NCBI GenBank assembly: GCA_947359465.1
Contig: OX375872.1
Location: 125,748,337-125,812,336 of the forward strand
Direction: 5' to 3'
Length of the DNA: 64,000 bases
From: Metellina segmentata
Taxonomy: Eukaryota > Arthropoda > Arachnida > Araneae > Tetragnathidae
Made by a program: the position numbers and the translations under genes. The notes under the pieces were generated by a model, which was given only the letters and a program-made list of their open reading frames with translations, had not been told where the DNA came from and did not search any database. The stretch's first letter is position 1. Each line of letters begins with the position of its first letter. Shown here in pieces: positions 21,355 to 31,934 of the stretch.

Positions 21355-21605
21355 TATTCTAAGTAAAATAGCGATCTATCTTTCCAAAAGATTCTATTCT
21401 ATGGGAAGTACCAACAGAATCATTCCAAAAGATTCTATTCTACGGGAAGTACCAACAGAATTATTACAAAAGATTCTATACTAAAAAGGAGCAATAAACT
21501 ATCCAAAGACATTTATTCTCAATAAATGACGAATATAATCTGTCCAAAGAATTCTATTTTAGGGAAAGGATTAATAGAATATTTTTAAAACATTCGTTGT
21601 TACCT
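21355..21605. repeat. ~37-bp minisatellite, right part
   Basis: Six units of CCAAAAGATTCTATTCTA plus GGGAAGTACCAACAGAAT, two of them nearly identical, i.e. recently duplicated. Confidence 0.8.
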
Positions 21606-21639
21606 TAACGACACGAATTGGTTTGAGCTATCAAAATTG

Positions 21640-23100
21640 CGCAAGTTGCATAAAAAGTGTACATCACAACTTTTTCAATTAGAAAAATTTACAAGAAAAA
21701 TATCCTTGTCGAAACAGGTAGTTTTAGTTGAGAAAAATAAGTTATCTGTACATTTTTATGAGTTGAACGCGACACGGACAATTCATACAAATCATTCCAC
21801 AAAACGCAAACTGAAGAAAAACAATAGCGACTTCAGAGTTGATAAAAATCAAAATTTAGGTACATACAACTGGATATTATTTACAGTTTAGTTAGGAAAA
21901 CCTAATGAAATTTATAAACGAAACATTTGAAAGGGTATTGAAACGTTTGACGCAACAGACAGCTTTAACCATCCAGTCTTGATGAATTCAAACAAATTGC
22001 ACTCTATTACTCGAAGCTGATAAAAATAAAATTTTCACTTATGAAAATGGAACTTGCATGTCGATTACATTGAAAATAATAATAAATCACGAAATCATAA
22101 TAAAAGTTATCCACGTTTCCTTTCTGAAAAAATTCACGTCAGTAGGTAGTTTGATACCTTAAAATTATCATTTTAATATTTTATGACTAAATTATCCATT
22201 AATGGTTAACTAAATTAAGTTATCCTCAAAGCCCTTAAAGTTTTATGAGTTGAACAGAACACGGACATTCATTATGAGAGTTATATTTCAACTTTACGCA
22301 AAAAGTAAAACCGCAATAGCGACTTTAGAGTCGATAAAATTTAGATATGTATAACTGGAAATTATTTAGGGTTTGGTTTGGTAGGTAGGTATTTTAATTA
22401 ACGTCACACTGAAGCAACGTATGGGCTATTGGCGACGGTCCGGGATCAAACCCGAAGGGAAAGATCCAAGGAACCACGTAATTTTTAACCACGGTCAGAT
22501 GATGAGGTCACACTTGAGCTGGCGCCCCATTCTCCAAACTTCGTCACGATACCGGTCAAGAAAAAAAAAAAAAAACTTTTTCTGAGCAAAAAAATTCGGA
22601 AGGACATTTAAAAGAGTGACTTTTAATCATATCACTTTTACCATTTAGTTCCTATATATTCTAACAAATCGCACTCGGTTACACAAAATTGATCGAAAAT
22701 TAATTTTTGGGGCGTGGAAATTACATTTCGTTTTGAAAGCTAAATCAACATTTGTTTTCCAAACAGAAAGGACATTGAAAATAATTATAAACAATGAAGC
22801 CATAACGAAAGTTATCCACATCCAAAAAACTCAAATCGGTAAATAGTCGAAAACCTTAAAATTATCATTTTAATTTTTTGATTAAATTATCCTCTAAAAG
22901 TTATATCACACACACACACAAGGCTATACTATCCCTCAAAGTCCTTACTTCAATTTTATGAGTTGAACAGAAGTAACATAAAAGTTATTTCAACTTTACG
23001 CAGAAAGAAAAACCGCGATAGCGACTTTAGAATCGATAAAATTTTGATACATAAAACTGGATGTTATTTAGGGTTTGGTTATGATAAATAAAAACTTTTT
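21640..23100. repeat. Higher-order direct repeat, ~500-bp unit, three copies
   Basis: The block TTATGAGTTGAACAGAACAC...ATAGCGACTTTAGAGTCGAT...TATTTAGGGTTTGGTT is seen at about 21752, 22244 and 22955. In between are CACGTCAGTAGGTAGTTTGA / TTAAATTATCC blocks related to 8.7-9.5 kb. A SINE (22381-22553) splits the second and third copies. A (CA)n run is at 22910-22921. Confidence 0.75.
22381..22553 (-). mobile_element. SINE body/tail fragment (type A body)
   Basis: GGTAGGTAGGTATTTTAATT, then ACGTCACACTGAAGCAACG and the body up to CATTCTCCAAACTTCG; 5' half missing. Confidence 0.8.
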
Positions 23101-23393
23101 CTGAGAGAAAATTTCAAAAGGACTTAAAAAAGAGTTGAGTTTAACTTTAACCAGACCGCTTTAACCATTTAGATCCCGATGAATTGACGCAAATTGCTTT
23201 CTGTTACTCATTACAAATCATGTTGATACAAATCATGTTTTGACGCATGGAAATGGAACTTGTATCTCGTTTTGAAAATTAACCCAACAGTTGTTTTTCT
23301 GACCGAACTGATATTGAAAAAACTCGACACTTACGAAATTAATTTTTGTGAAAGTGATTTTTCGGTCGATGAATTTTAACGTCTGAATAATAT

Positions 23394-23637
23394 TTAACCC
23401 TCCAAGTGGTTTCAACGAAATGTCTCGTCTATAAAGATCTGACCTATTTTGCTAATTACAAGATATCATCAAGAGTGCCGACTGTATCCCGGAAGATGTA
23501 GATACTGTCGTTTCTTCATGATGACGAGATCCAGATCAGGTCAGTTTTTTCTAATGACGAGATATCTCGTTCATCAAGATCTGGTCAATCATGTAAATGA
23601 TGAGGTAACTCTTGGACACAACCACCAGAAGGGCTAA
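23394..23637. repeat. Palindrome-rich TTAA-flanked element, copy 6
   Basis: TTAA then CCCTCCAAGTGGTTTCAACG at the left; ACAACCACCAGAAGGG then CTAA (a mutated TTAA) at the right. The interior carries three palindrome units plus a 30-bp insertion near 23475. The inverted ends are the clearest among the copies. Confidence 0.7.
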
Positions 23638-23729
23638 ACTGCCCAGAGACAGTAAAAATTCTACTTTACATCCATAAAAGTAGGAAAACCAAAGCTTCCT
23701 TTTTGACCGGAATGACTATCTACGCAATT

Positions 23730-25340
23730 TCACACTATCCAAATCGCATTGAGCCATTTAGTTACTGATGAATTTGAGCACACTGTATACCAACCTCAGT
23801 TCTCAAATTTAATAAAAATTGTACTTTAGATACACAAAGTGGAAATTATTTCGCGTTTTGTTGAGAAAATTAACTTTAAAATTATTTTTCTTCTTGAGCG
23901 ACTAATTAGGACGGGGACTTTGAACTATTCCGTCTTCGATATAAACTAGATCGTTTCACCGATCTCCATTTCACTTAATCGCATTCTTAACTTTATCACT
24001 CAAAACTTTTTGAACAAAACTGAAAAATTTCGATTTCGGCATCGAAAATCGAAACAAAGCTTTTTGAAAGCAGCTGATGAAAATTGTTTAGGCGCAGAGA
24101 AAAGGAGCTTATATAGAATTTCGTTATGAAAATTAATCCAATAGTTGCTTTTCTGACTAAGCAGGTAGGTAAATTAACGTCGCACTGGAGCGACATATGG
24201 GGCTATTGGCGACGGTTCGGAATCAATCCCGGAAGAAATAGAGATCCGATTTGTGAAAAAGACTTTGAAAATATTGACATTGATCAGATCACTTTATCCT
24301 TTCAGATGAATTCTAATAAACTAAATGACCCCCCCTATCTAAGCTGTTCAAAGTTGATAAAAATTAAATTTTTTTATTCATACTAATGAAAATTATTCAA
24401 CGTTAAGAAATGAACTAAAAAGTCATTTTTCTTGTGCGACTAATTGATAATGAAAAGTTCCGTTCTCACCAAACAGATTTTTTTATTAATTACTAATTTT
24501 ATTTTATCGCATGTTTGTCTGAGGATCTCAAAAGTTTCAAATAAATTAAATAAATTTCCGAGTTTGGCAAGGAAAACCTTCACCAAACTTTTTAAAATCA
24601 ATTGATAAAAATTAATTCTTGACGCTTGCTAACTTGCTAATTGAACTTATGCAGTTGCTCAAAGTTGATAACAATTAAACGTTAAATGAATACAAATGAA
24701 AATTATTCACCGTTTGGTTGTGAAATTAATTTAAAAACATTTTTTTTACATTGAAAAATATCGTCTCCGACTCCAGCCAGATCGCTTAACCGATTTATTT
24801 CACTTAATCGCATGCTTTTATTCACTACACAAATTTCAGATTAGTTCAACTAATTCCGTCCAATTTGTAAGCCACAATGAAATATTCCGTATCCGACACT
24901 AACCAGATCGACTTAAGCAATATATTTTACTTAATCGCATGGCTTATCAAAGCTACTCAAAATTTTCAGAGATGAGTTAAACTAATTCCATCTAATTCGG
25001 AAGTCACATTAAAAAATTTCGACACTAACCAGATCGACTTGAACGATCCATTTTACTTTATCACGTAATTTATCTAAGCTACGCCAAACTTTCAGAGTTA
25101 AATTGTTTCCGTCTATTTGAAAAATTTCATCTCCAACATACCAACCAGATCGACTTAAACGATCCATTTTTTAATCGCATGCTTATCTGAGCTACTCAAA
25201 AATTCCAGATGAGTTAAACTAATTCCGTCTATTTGAAAAATTTCGCCACATTGAAAAATTCCTTCTTCCAATACACCAACCAGATCGACTTATACGATCC
25301 ATTTCACTTAGTCGCATGCTTATCTAACACACTTAAAAGT
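23730..25340. repeat. Degenerate tandem array, ~125-bp unit
   Basis: CCAGATCGACTTAAACGATC recurs at about 24777, 24903, 25029, 25145 and 25280 (spacings 126, 126, 116 and 135). It comes with TTAATCGCATGCTTATCTGA and GAGTTAAACTAATTCCGTC. Older diverged units extend to about 23730. Confidence 0.8.
24162..24255 (-). mobile_element. SINE tail fragment
   Basis: GCAGGTAGGTAAATTAACGT and CGACGGTTCGGAATCAATCC; truncated shortly after. Confidence 0.75.
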
Positions 25341-25344
25341 TTCA

Positions 25345-25680
25345 GATAAGTTAAACAGTTCCGAGAGTTCGGCAGGAGAAACCGAAACCCAGTAACTTCA
25401 GAGGAAAGCGCAGTTCAGAGTATAGCTCAGTTACACGTGTAAGGGGTTCACTTACTTGGATAGTGCGGCCGTCACGTGCAGCTTGTCGAATACAAGTGGT
25501 CGTCAGTCCCTGGAGTCCTTCTGAAGCGAAGTCAGCTGACGCAACAGTCGATCGAATCACCCCCGCCCCTTTTAAATTTGCGTCGACGCGCGGGTAGGGT
25601 GAACCACAAAAAGAAAACAACTACCCCAAAAATGTCCAGAAAATAAAGCCCTCCGCTGAGGTGAGCAGGTCACGATATAA
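25345..25680 (-). other. GC-rich island with candidate 5' exon (alternative first exon?)
   Basis: A GC-rich block in AT-rich intron 1. On the minus strand TTTAAAAGGGGCGGGGG (about 25560-25576) is followed by roughly 100 nt without obvious repeats and a strong donor, CCAA|GTAAGTG (25456/25455). It could be an untranslated alternative first exon of the decarboxylase gene, which runs the same way, or an unrelated gene's exon. No protein homology is recognised. Confidence 0.35.
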
Positions 25681-26089
25681 CTAATGACACTTCGACTTCA
25701 ATTGAGGAATAAAGTTGATAAAAAAAACTCGACGCGGTCATATTTATTTATTTTAAACTTTATATTTTTTGAGTGGGCGAACTTTTCCGACAGCTAATGC
25801 CGTTTCTTTCCTCCCGAATATATTCGTTCTCTCAAGATGGATGGCAGGGGTGACGTGTTTTATGGTAACACTGGGAAGTTGGCTTTTGATTAATACGTTT
25901 ATTCCCGGAATGCGGTTATGGACTTTAATTTAGGTCTACTCCACCATTGGCGTTTATTTCCCCTGAATATAAATCTAGCGAGTGCGATATTGCTCTAGGG
26001 AATAAATTTCATGTGAAGTTGAGCTAGGTATTAAACCTACTCTGAGTGCGTTTGGGAATACTACTTTGTTTGTGGAAAGAGAGAGACAG

Positions 26090-26640
26090 ATTCAGAGTGA
26101 GTACATATTGTGAAATAGTGTACACAAGTATTAGGGTCCTGACATTGAGGACCTAAAGAGTACCCTTTAAAAATCTTTACAAATTTCTTTTAAAAGATGA
26201 AAGATGCCTTAAAAATTTATATGGAGGCTTTAAATTTTAAATGTGCTTCTAAAAATATAACTGTCTTCTGAATTAGATGGAAATCTGAAATAAATTGCAT
26301 TTCATTTTGTCAAGTATTCATCCAATATTTAATTTGGATAATTGTGGGTAAACAATGATCAGATTCAGAGTGAATACATTTATATACTTGTATTAGGGCC
26401 CTGATGTTAAGGGAACCTAAAGTACAGTTTTAAAATCTTTAAAAATTTCCTTTAAAAGACGAAAAGCCTAAAATTTTAAATGTGCTCCTAAAAATAAATT
26501 ATTTTTTAAATTGAAAGAAAGCTTGAAGTTATTTGGCATTTCAATTTTTCAAGTATTCATTCAACATTTAACTTGGATGGTTGGGGTAAGCAAGGGACAG
26601 GGCTCAGAGTGAGTACATGTGTGAAATAGTATGTACTTAT
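26090..26640. repeat. Direct repeat, ~240-270-bp unit, ~2.2 copies
   Basis: CAGAGTGAGTACATATTGTG recurs at 26092, 26365 and 26604. CTTTAAAAGA(T/C)GAAA and TCAAGTATTCATYCAAYATT blocks are in matching order. Confidence 0.8.
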
Positions 26641-26659
26641 ATTAGGATCCTTTTCTAGT

Positions 26660-26815
26660 ATGTGTATCACGTGGGTGTGGAAGTTTGGAGAGTGGGATCC
26701 CTGTTCAGCTGTTGACCTAGTCATCTGACCGTGGTTCAAAAATACAAGATGATATCCTGAAATCTTTCCCTTCAGGATTGATGCCTGACTTTTGCTAATA
26801 TCCCGTTGCATTTAT
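26660..26815 (+). mobile_element. SINE body fragment
   Basis: GTGTGGAAGTTTGGAGAGTG, CATCTGACCGTGGTTCAAAA and CTTTCCCTTCAGGATTGATG; both head and tail worn. Confidence 0.75.
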
Positions 26816-26874
26816 CCTGTGTTACGTTTACTTAAAAACCGTTCCCCTTTTAAGTAGCGTTGTATTTCCATCAA

Positions 26875-27035
26875 ATTGGCGTGGTGTGGAAGTATGGAGA
26901 GGTGGGGTGCCAGCCCAGGTATGAACTCGTTATCTGAACGTGGTTCAAAATTACCTTGTGCTGTCCTCGGAACTTTGACCCCAGACCGTCGCCAATAGCC
27001 AGTTGTGTTGCTTCAGCGCGACGTGAATTGAAATG
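26875..27035 (+). mobile_element. SINE body fragment, with type D fragment after it
   Basis: GGTGTGGAAGTATGGAGAGG to TTGTGTTGCTTCAGCGCGAC. The following 27050-27105 (TCTTGTGCTTGGACAAATAT, GAAAACCCAACCAACC) is the 3' end of a type D SINE in plus orientation. Confidence 0.75.
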
Positions 27036-27299
27036 CCTGCCATTACTTAACTTCGTCTTGTGCTTGGACAAATATGCCTCATGCGCCATGAAAACCCAAC
27101 CAACCATAAATAACGTTACAAGTCTATCTTTTCACGCGACTTTCTTTCTACTTATCGATAAAAATGGCAAGGAATCCCAAACTTATCGCTCTGATTTTCA
27201 CTCAAAGAAGTTCTGATGGAGAGAAAACCAGCGTTTATGAGCTAGTACACTTTAATAAAAGCGGAAACGGCCATAATTTCTTGGACGAGCAGCAAGAAA

Positions 27300-27670
27300 A
27301 ACGTTATTCAATTTGTCAGCGTCCTCGGAGCGCTCCTCGGAATCGGACCCATTTTCGGGTCGCTTCGAAATGTCCGCTGGCATATTGCATTTCGCGGCAC
27401 CGGGCGAATCGCGCAGTTGTTAGCGCTGCCGGATGTGGATCCGGGAACATTGGATTCCGGGAGGCAGATGCAGTGATGGAAAACGGCAAAGAGCGGCGGC
27501 TTAACCTCGTTAGAAGGGCGCCGCCGCTCCCTCTTTCATTTCCTGAGCGAGGGCTGGGTCGAGAGGGGTTCAAAAAAGAATTAGGCCTAGCTCGGTTTTT
27601 GTTTTTTGTGCCCCGTTCCCTTGCGGGTGGTGTTTTGCAGAGCGCCTGCAAGGAGGCAGGCCCACAGAGG
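27300..27670. other. GC-rich island with perfect inverted repeat
   Basis: CpG-dense sequence next to a GC-rich minisatellite. GAGCGGCGGC (27491-27500) and GCCGCCGCTC (27520-27529) form a perfect 10-bp stem with a 19-nt loop. Frames of 111 and 171 codons exist here on opposite strands. The longer one begins in AT-rich DNA just after a SINE and has no recognisable domain, so I do not call a gene. Confidence 0.35.
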
Positions 27671-27688
27671 TCTTGGTGAATCCCAGAC

Positions 27689-28340
27689 CCAGATTAGAAG
27701 ACGGACCCCAGCAGCCCACACCCACATGTGCACTCCGGGCCCAGGTATCAGATAAGAGAACGGACCTCATCACCCTCCCAATGTGCTCCTCGAGCTCAGG
27801 TACCAGATTAGAAGACATATCTCAGCAGGGCCCCCCAATAGGTACTGCGGGTTCAAATACCAGATAATAGGACTTCCCTCGGAAGTCCCCCACATGGGTA
27901 CTCCTGGCCCATATACCAGATAAGAGGATTTAGCTCGTCACTTTCCTCATATGTGCACTCCGGGTCCAAGTACCAGATTTAAGGACTGACCTCAGAAGCC
28001 CCCACATGTGCTCTTCGAGCTCAGGTACCAGATCAGAGGTTGGATCTCAACACTCCTCCACATGTGTACTCCGGGCCCAGATTAGAGGACGGACCTCGTC
28101 ACCCTCCCCATGTGCTCATCGAGCTAGGTTACCAGATTAAAGAACGTACCTCAGCAGGCATCCCCACATGGGTACTGCGGGTCCCGATACCCAATAAGAG
28201 GGTATACTTCAAATGACCCTCACACGGGCACTCCGGACACAGGTACCAGATAAGAGGATTAACCTCAGCAGGCCCCCACATGGACACTCCGGGTCCAGAT
28301 AAGACGATAGACCTCGGCAGGCCCCCATCATGCTCGACGC
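27689..28340. repeat. GC-rich minisatellite, ~56-bp unit, about 12 copies
   Basis: CCAGATAAGAGGACGGACCT is followed by a CAGCAGGCCCCCACATGTG-like stretch and ACTCCGGGCCCAGGTA. Unit starts are at 27689, 27748, 27803, 27860, 27916, 27973, 28028, 28077, 28132, 28191, 28246 and 28295. Most spacings are 55-59 bp, two are 49. Two alternating variants (ACTCCGGGCCCAGG and CTCATCGAGCTCAGG) suggest a ~112-bp higher-order unit in places. Confidence 0.9.
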
Positions 28341-28423
28341 GATACAAGGCGACGACCGTTCGCAACTGAAGACCCCTCGGGGCTTACTGTAGTGATCCCC
28401 TTTTGGGACCGGATCACGAACTG

Positions 28424-28482
28424 TCCGAGGACAACACCACATAATTTTGAACCACGGTCAAATGCCGAGGCAACACCTGAGC
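28424..28482 (-). mobile_element. SINE body fragment
   Basis: TGTCCGAGGACAACACCACA and TTTTGAACCACGGTCAAATG; about 60 bp only, immediately left of another copy. Confidence 0.7.
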
Positions 28483-28489
28483 TACATAA

Positions 28490-28718
28490 AATTTAATTAA
28501 TGTCGCACCGTCGCAACATGCAATTGGCGACGGTTCGTGATCCAACTCAAAGGGAAAAATCCGAAAACACCGCGTTATTTTGAACCACGGTCAGATGACG
28601 AAGTCACACCTGAGCTGGTATCCCCTCTCTACCCTTCCACACCACGCCAACGTGAAGGCCTTCGAACTCATGACAGAGTTAACGTGCCTACAGCCCCCAT
28701 GTACACAACGGTCTTTTG
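28490..28718 (-). mobile_element. SINE (type A body)
   Basis: Tail TTAATTAATGTCGCACCGTC at the left and body to CCCCCATGTACACAACGGTC at the right; head missing. Confidence 0.8.
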
Positions 28719-29059
28719 AACGAAATCTCGCGAGATCTCAGAAAGTAAGAAGTTGAATAGTAATAAGAGTAATTTTTTTGTAATTCACAAAACAACAAAA
28801 TTTATCCCCACTTAAACGTATTGGAACTAAAAAACGCTCACACATTCGAAAGAACGAACTGCGAACAAACATACTCACCAACGCTATCGCGCACATTACC
28901 CAGTATCGGTTAAAATCATTCCAAAACGACCCATCATTATTCGAATTCATCTACACCCCAAATTCAATCCAGGACCCGCGCACCCCTACACAGCTCAGTT
29001 CCGAAACGAGAAATCGTTCCCGAATTTGAATAAAAGCCACTCGATAAAGTAAAAAGCTC
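28719..29059. other. Intron, nothing recognised
   Basis: A TCTCGCGAGA palindrome at about 28727-28736 (a motif enriched in promoters) is the only notable element, close to the GC-rich block at 29060. Confidence 0.3.
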
Positions 29060-29480
29060 CGTCATCCGACTCAACCCCAAGTGCCCGGTTCCCCCCTCCT
29101 CCCTGCCCCGGAGTGCCACGGCACGTTTCCTGTCACCCAAGTCCTGTGACGCGGGGCACAAGTCCGTGCAGCTAACAAGCAGAGGCTGCCACTCAAATTC
29201 AAATGGCAGCCGCCATCTAATCGAAAGTTACACGGCCTGCGACAGACCTCGCCAATCAGCGTCCCGCTCTGACAGACATTCTCCGCCGGCAATCTCTGCT
29301 TTGTTTTTGGCCGAAGCTTGAGGTGAGAAGTGCGAGAATGCGACACGTTTTTTGAGGGGGCTGTGTACGGGGAACGCAGTCCTGTGTAGCGAGGGTCACT
29401 ACCAAGTTTCCCGATTGAAGAACTCTTTTTGGTACTTCGTCGCCTCGCGGAATACTTTTTGATTTGGCTGCCACGGCCAA
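29060..29480. promoter_or_regulatory. CpG-rich block with YY1-like, CCAAT and TCTCGCGAGA motifs
   Basis: The interval is GC-rich. It has a palindromic AAATGGCAGCCGCCATCT (29201-29218, YY1-type core twice) and GCCAATCAGC (29251-29260, NF-Y type). TCTCGCGAGA lies 330 bp upstream, and a possible plus-strand donor GAGGTGAGAAG is at 29320-29330. A 151-codon minus-strand frame crosses it but has no recognised domain and runs into a SINE. A promoter or intragenic CpG island is plausible but unproven. Confidence 0.35.
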
Positions 29481-29494
29481 TTATAGTATTTGTA

Positions 29495-29672
29495 TTTTTA
29501 ATTAACGTCACTCTGGAGCTACACAACGGGCTATTGGTAACGGTCTGGGATCAATCCCCAAGGGAAAGAACCGAGGACGACACCACGTAAATTTGAACCA
29601 CGGTCAGTTGACAAGGCAATACCTGAGCTGGTACTCCAATCTCCAAACTTTCACACCACGCGAACCGTACAC
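29495..29672 (-). mobile_element. SINE body/tail fragment (type A body)
   Basis: TTTAATTAACGTCACTCTGG to CAAACTTTCACACCACGCG; 5' half missing. Confidence 0.8.
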
Positions 29673-31264
29673 AAACTGGAGGAAAGATTACTCTTAATCC
29701 TTGCTTTAAGAGTCTGAGTGTTAGTGGCATAACGTATAATATACAGTAATTTTTCTGTATTTGGCACAGGCATAAGCCATTTTTTGTTACTACTTCCGTA
29801 TATATATCCGATTTGCTGGCTATGCGAGGGGCCCTCTATCCACAATTCCTCGAATTTTCTCTCTGTCAAGGTTCTATTGTACTTCATAATTACATTTTCA
29901 TCATACGTCAAAAATATCTAGTAAACAGCCGGATTCGGCCCATTCCATCGGTTTTATCCCATCTATCGGCTGGTATAAACAGTCCATTGCACATTTAGCG
30001 GACCTGCTATCGATTCATCGAATCCACTGTAGTCATAGAGCAACATGGGAAACTTTTACAACTGCTGATTTTACCTCGGGAAAATCTACGTGCACATAAA
30101 TAACTTAATAAATAAATAACTTTTAACAATAGTTAATTTAATGGTAGTAACAGTTATCAATTATCTAGTTTAAAAAAATTACAAATATATTTCAAAGACG
30201 GCCTTTCAAATTTTCCTGCCGTATATTTTGGAAGCGAGTTCGCCCCTGTGTTTTCTAGCCCCAAACAAGGAGCAATACACAAATACCACTCGACATATCA
30301 CTGTCTTATGAGTAATCCAGCAACGTTGTCACAAATGCATGATTCACCGGTTAGGGCTCTTCGCCCATGTGACGTCCCGTTCTGTTCTTTCGCGGCCTTT
30401 CAGTATGCTCACAAGTTGAGTGATTGAGTCATTTTACATTTCTACTTCTCATCGGACATGATAGGATTCCTATCTGATAATTTGTTGGAGTCGAAAATTT
30501 GATAAAGGGTTTAAAACAGAAACAGAAGGCATTCAATTGAATAATTTCATGAGAAGAAATGACAAAAAACAGATGTGTGGTAGAACAAGTGCAGAAACCA
30601 AACTCATTCTCAGTAATAAAAAATAATAATTTTAAAAAGAAAGATTCCATTTTGCTGGAAAATTTAAGAATTTAACAGCTTTATTTTCCGTTTTGAGTGG
30701 GTCACCTCTCCAGAAAAATCCGAAAAATATTTCTCCCGTCCGCTAGTATTTCAAAAAAAGGCAGACTTCGTTCTCCCATTGACCTTTGGTGAATTTTCAA
30801 AAATTGTCGCCAAAATTTTGAAAATAGAAGCTTTTTTTTGCTTAAAAAGATACTCTTGTCACCTAGAATGAAAAATAGTAGCTAAACGTCACCAGTGAAA
30901 GCTTTGGATGGTGTCCCCCCTCCTAATTTTTTTTTGGATTCCTACATATATATCTGGATTCTTCTATTAAACTTATCTTGCTTCTATCAGAAACACGAAT
31001 TGAAACCGATTTCTAAAATAAGTCGTTTTTCTTTCTCCTTTTCCATTCGCAAACAAACATCCAAAGATCCTTGACCGAGTTCACTCCCATGTATTTACAA
31101 TATCAGATAACAAATCGAAAAAAGACAGCAAGCTCCCGGGAATGGATACATTGAATGAACTTCAGCCTGTACACACTGTGACGTAGCCTTATGAGGTACG
31201 TCAGCCTGATAAAGAATCACGAGATAAGAAAGCTTAAACAACTATACTCTTGAATGAAACAGAT
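29673..31264. other. Intron 1, long plain stretch
   Basis: AT-rich. No frame longer than about 90 codons, no tandem structure and no transposon ends were recognised. Confidence 0.35.
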
Positions 31265-31765
31265 TTTCTACATGGTTACTGTTGCTCGTATACAGAGCTC
31301 ACAGGACTAGGGTAGTATCTAGAGCGTATGGAGAATGGTTTTTACCGGTTGCTCATAAATCGAGCTCAATGCCCTGAGTAGTTTCTCAGCGCATGGAGAA
31401 AGTTGTTTAGCGATTGCTCATGAATTCAGTTTGAATGCTTTAAGCAGTTTCTCAAAGCGCATGGAGGATGTTTTTTAAGAGGTTGCTCATGAATCGAGTT
31501 TGAATGCCTTAAGGACCTTCTCAAAGCGTACGGAGAATGATTTTTATCGGTTGATTACATCAAGCTTGTACGTCCCGAGTAGATTCTCAGAGAGCATGGA
31601 GAATGTTTTTCAGCGGTTACTCATGAATCAAGTTCGTATGCCTTAAGCAGTTTCTCAGAGTGAAAGGGGAATAGTTTTTATTGGTTGCTCACGAATCGAG
31701 ATCGTATTCCGTGTAGTTTTCAGAGAGCATGGAGAATGCTTTTTTATATAGCGGTTTCTCATAAT
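31265..31765. repeat. Tandem array, 66-68-bp unit, seven copies
   Basis: The anchor GCGCATGGAGAATG(T) recurs at about 31327, 31393, 31460, 31530, 31595, 31663 and 31728. The rest of the unit is GGTTGCTCATGAATCGAGTT and ATGCCTTAAGCAGTTTCTCA. It is regular and moderately diverged. Confidence 0.9.
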
Positions 31766-31934
31766 TAGTAAAAACCAACCTACATTAACCTGAAAAAAAC
31801 ATGTTTTTGACTTATCAAATAAATATAGAAGCATGCTTTTGCTATTCACTTATTAGAAAAAAAATCATGAATATTGTAATCATAAGTTTTCGGAGGCATG
31901 AGATGCAAAAGTGTATGTAGCGCCTCACGTTACT

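Noticed and set aside
27164..27679. 171-codon plus-strand frame and overlapping 111-codon minus-strand frame
   Set aside because: They start in AT-rich sequence beside a SINE and cross into a CpG-rich block. Neither has a recognisable domain or splice context, and a stop-poor GC-rich block produces such frames by chance.
29071..29526. 151-codon minus-strand frame
   Set aside because: Its N-terminal part is encoded by a SINE and the rest by a CpG-rich block; no protein similarity recognised.
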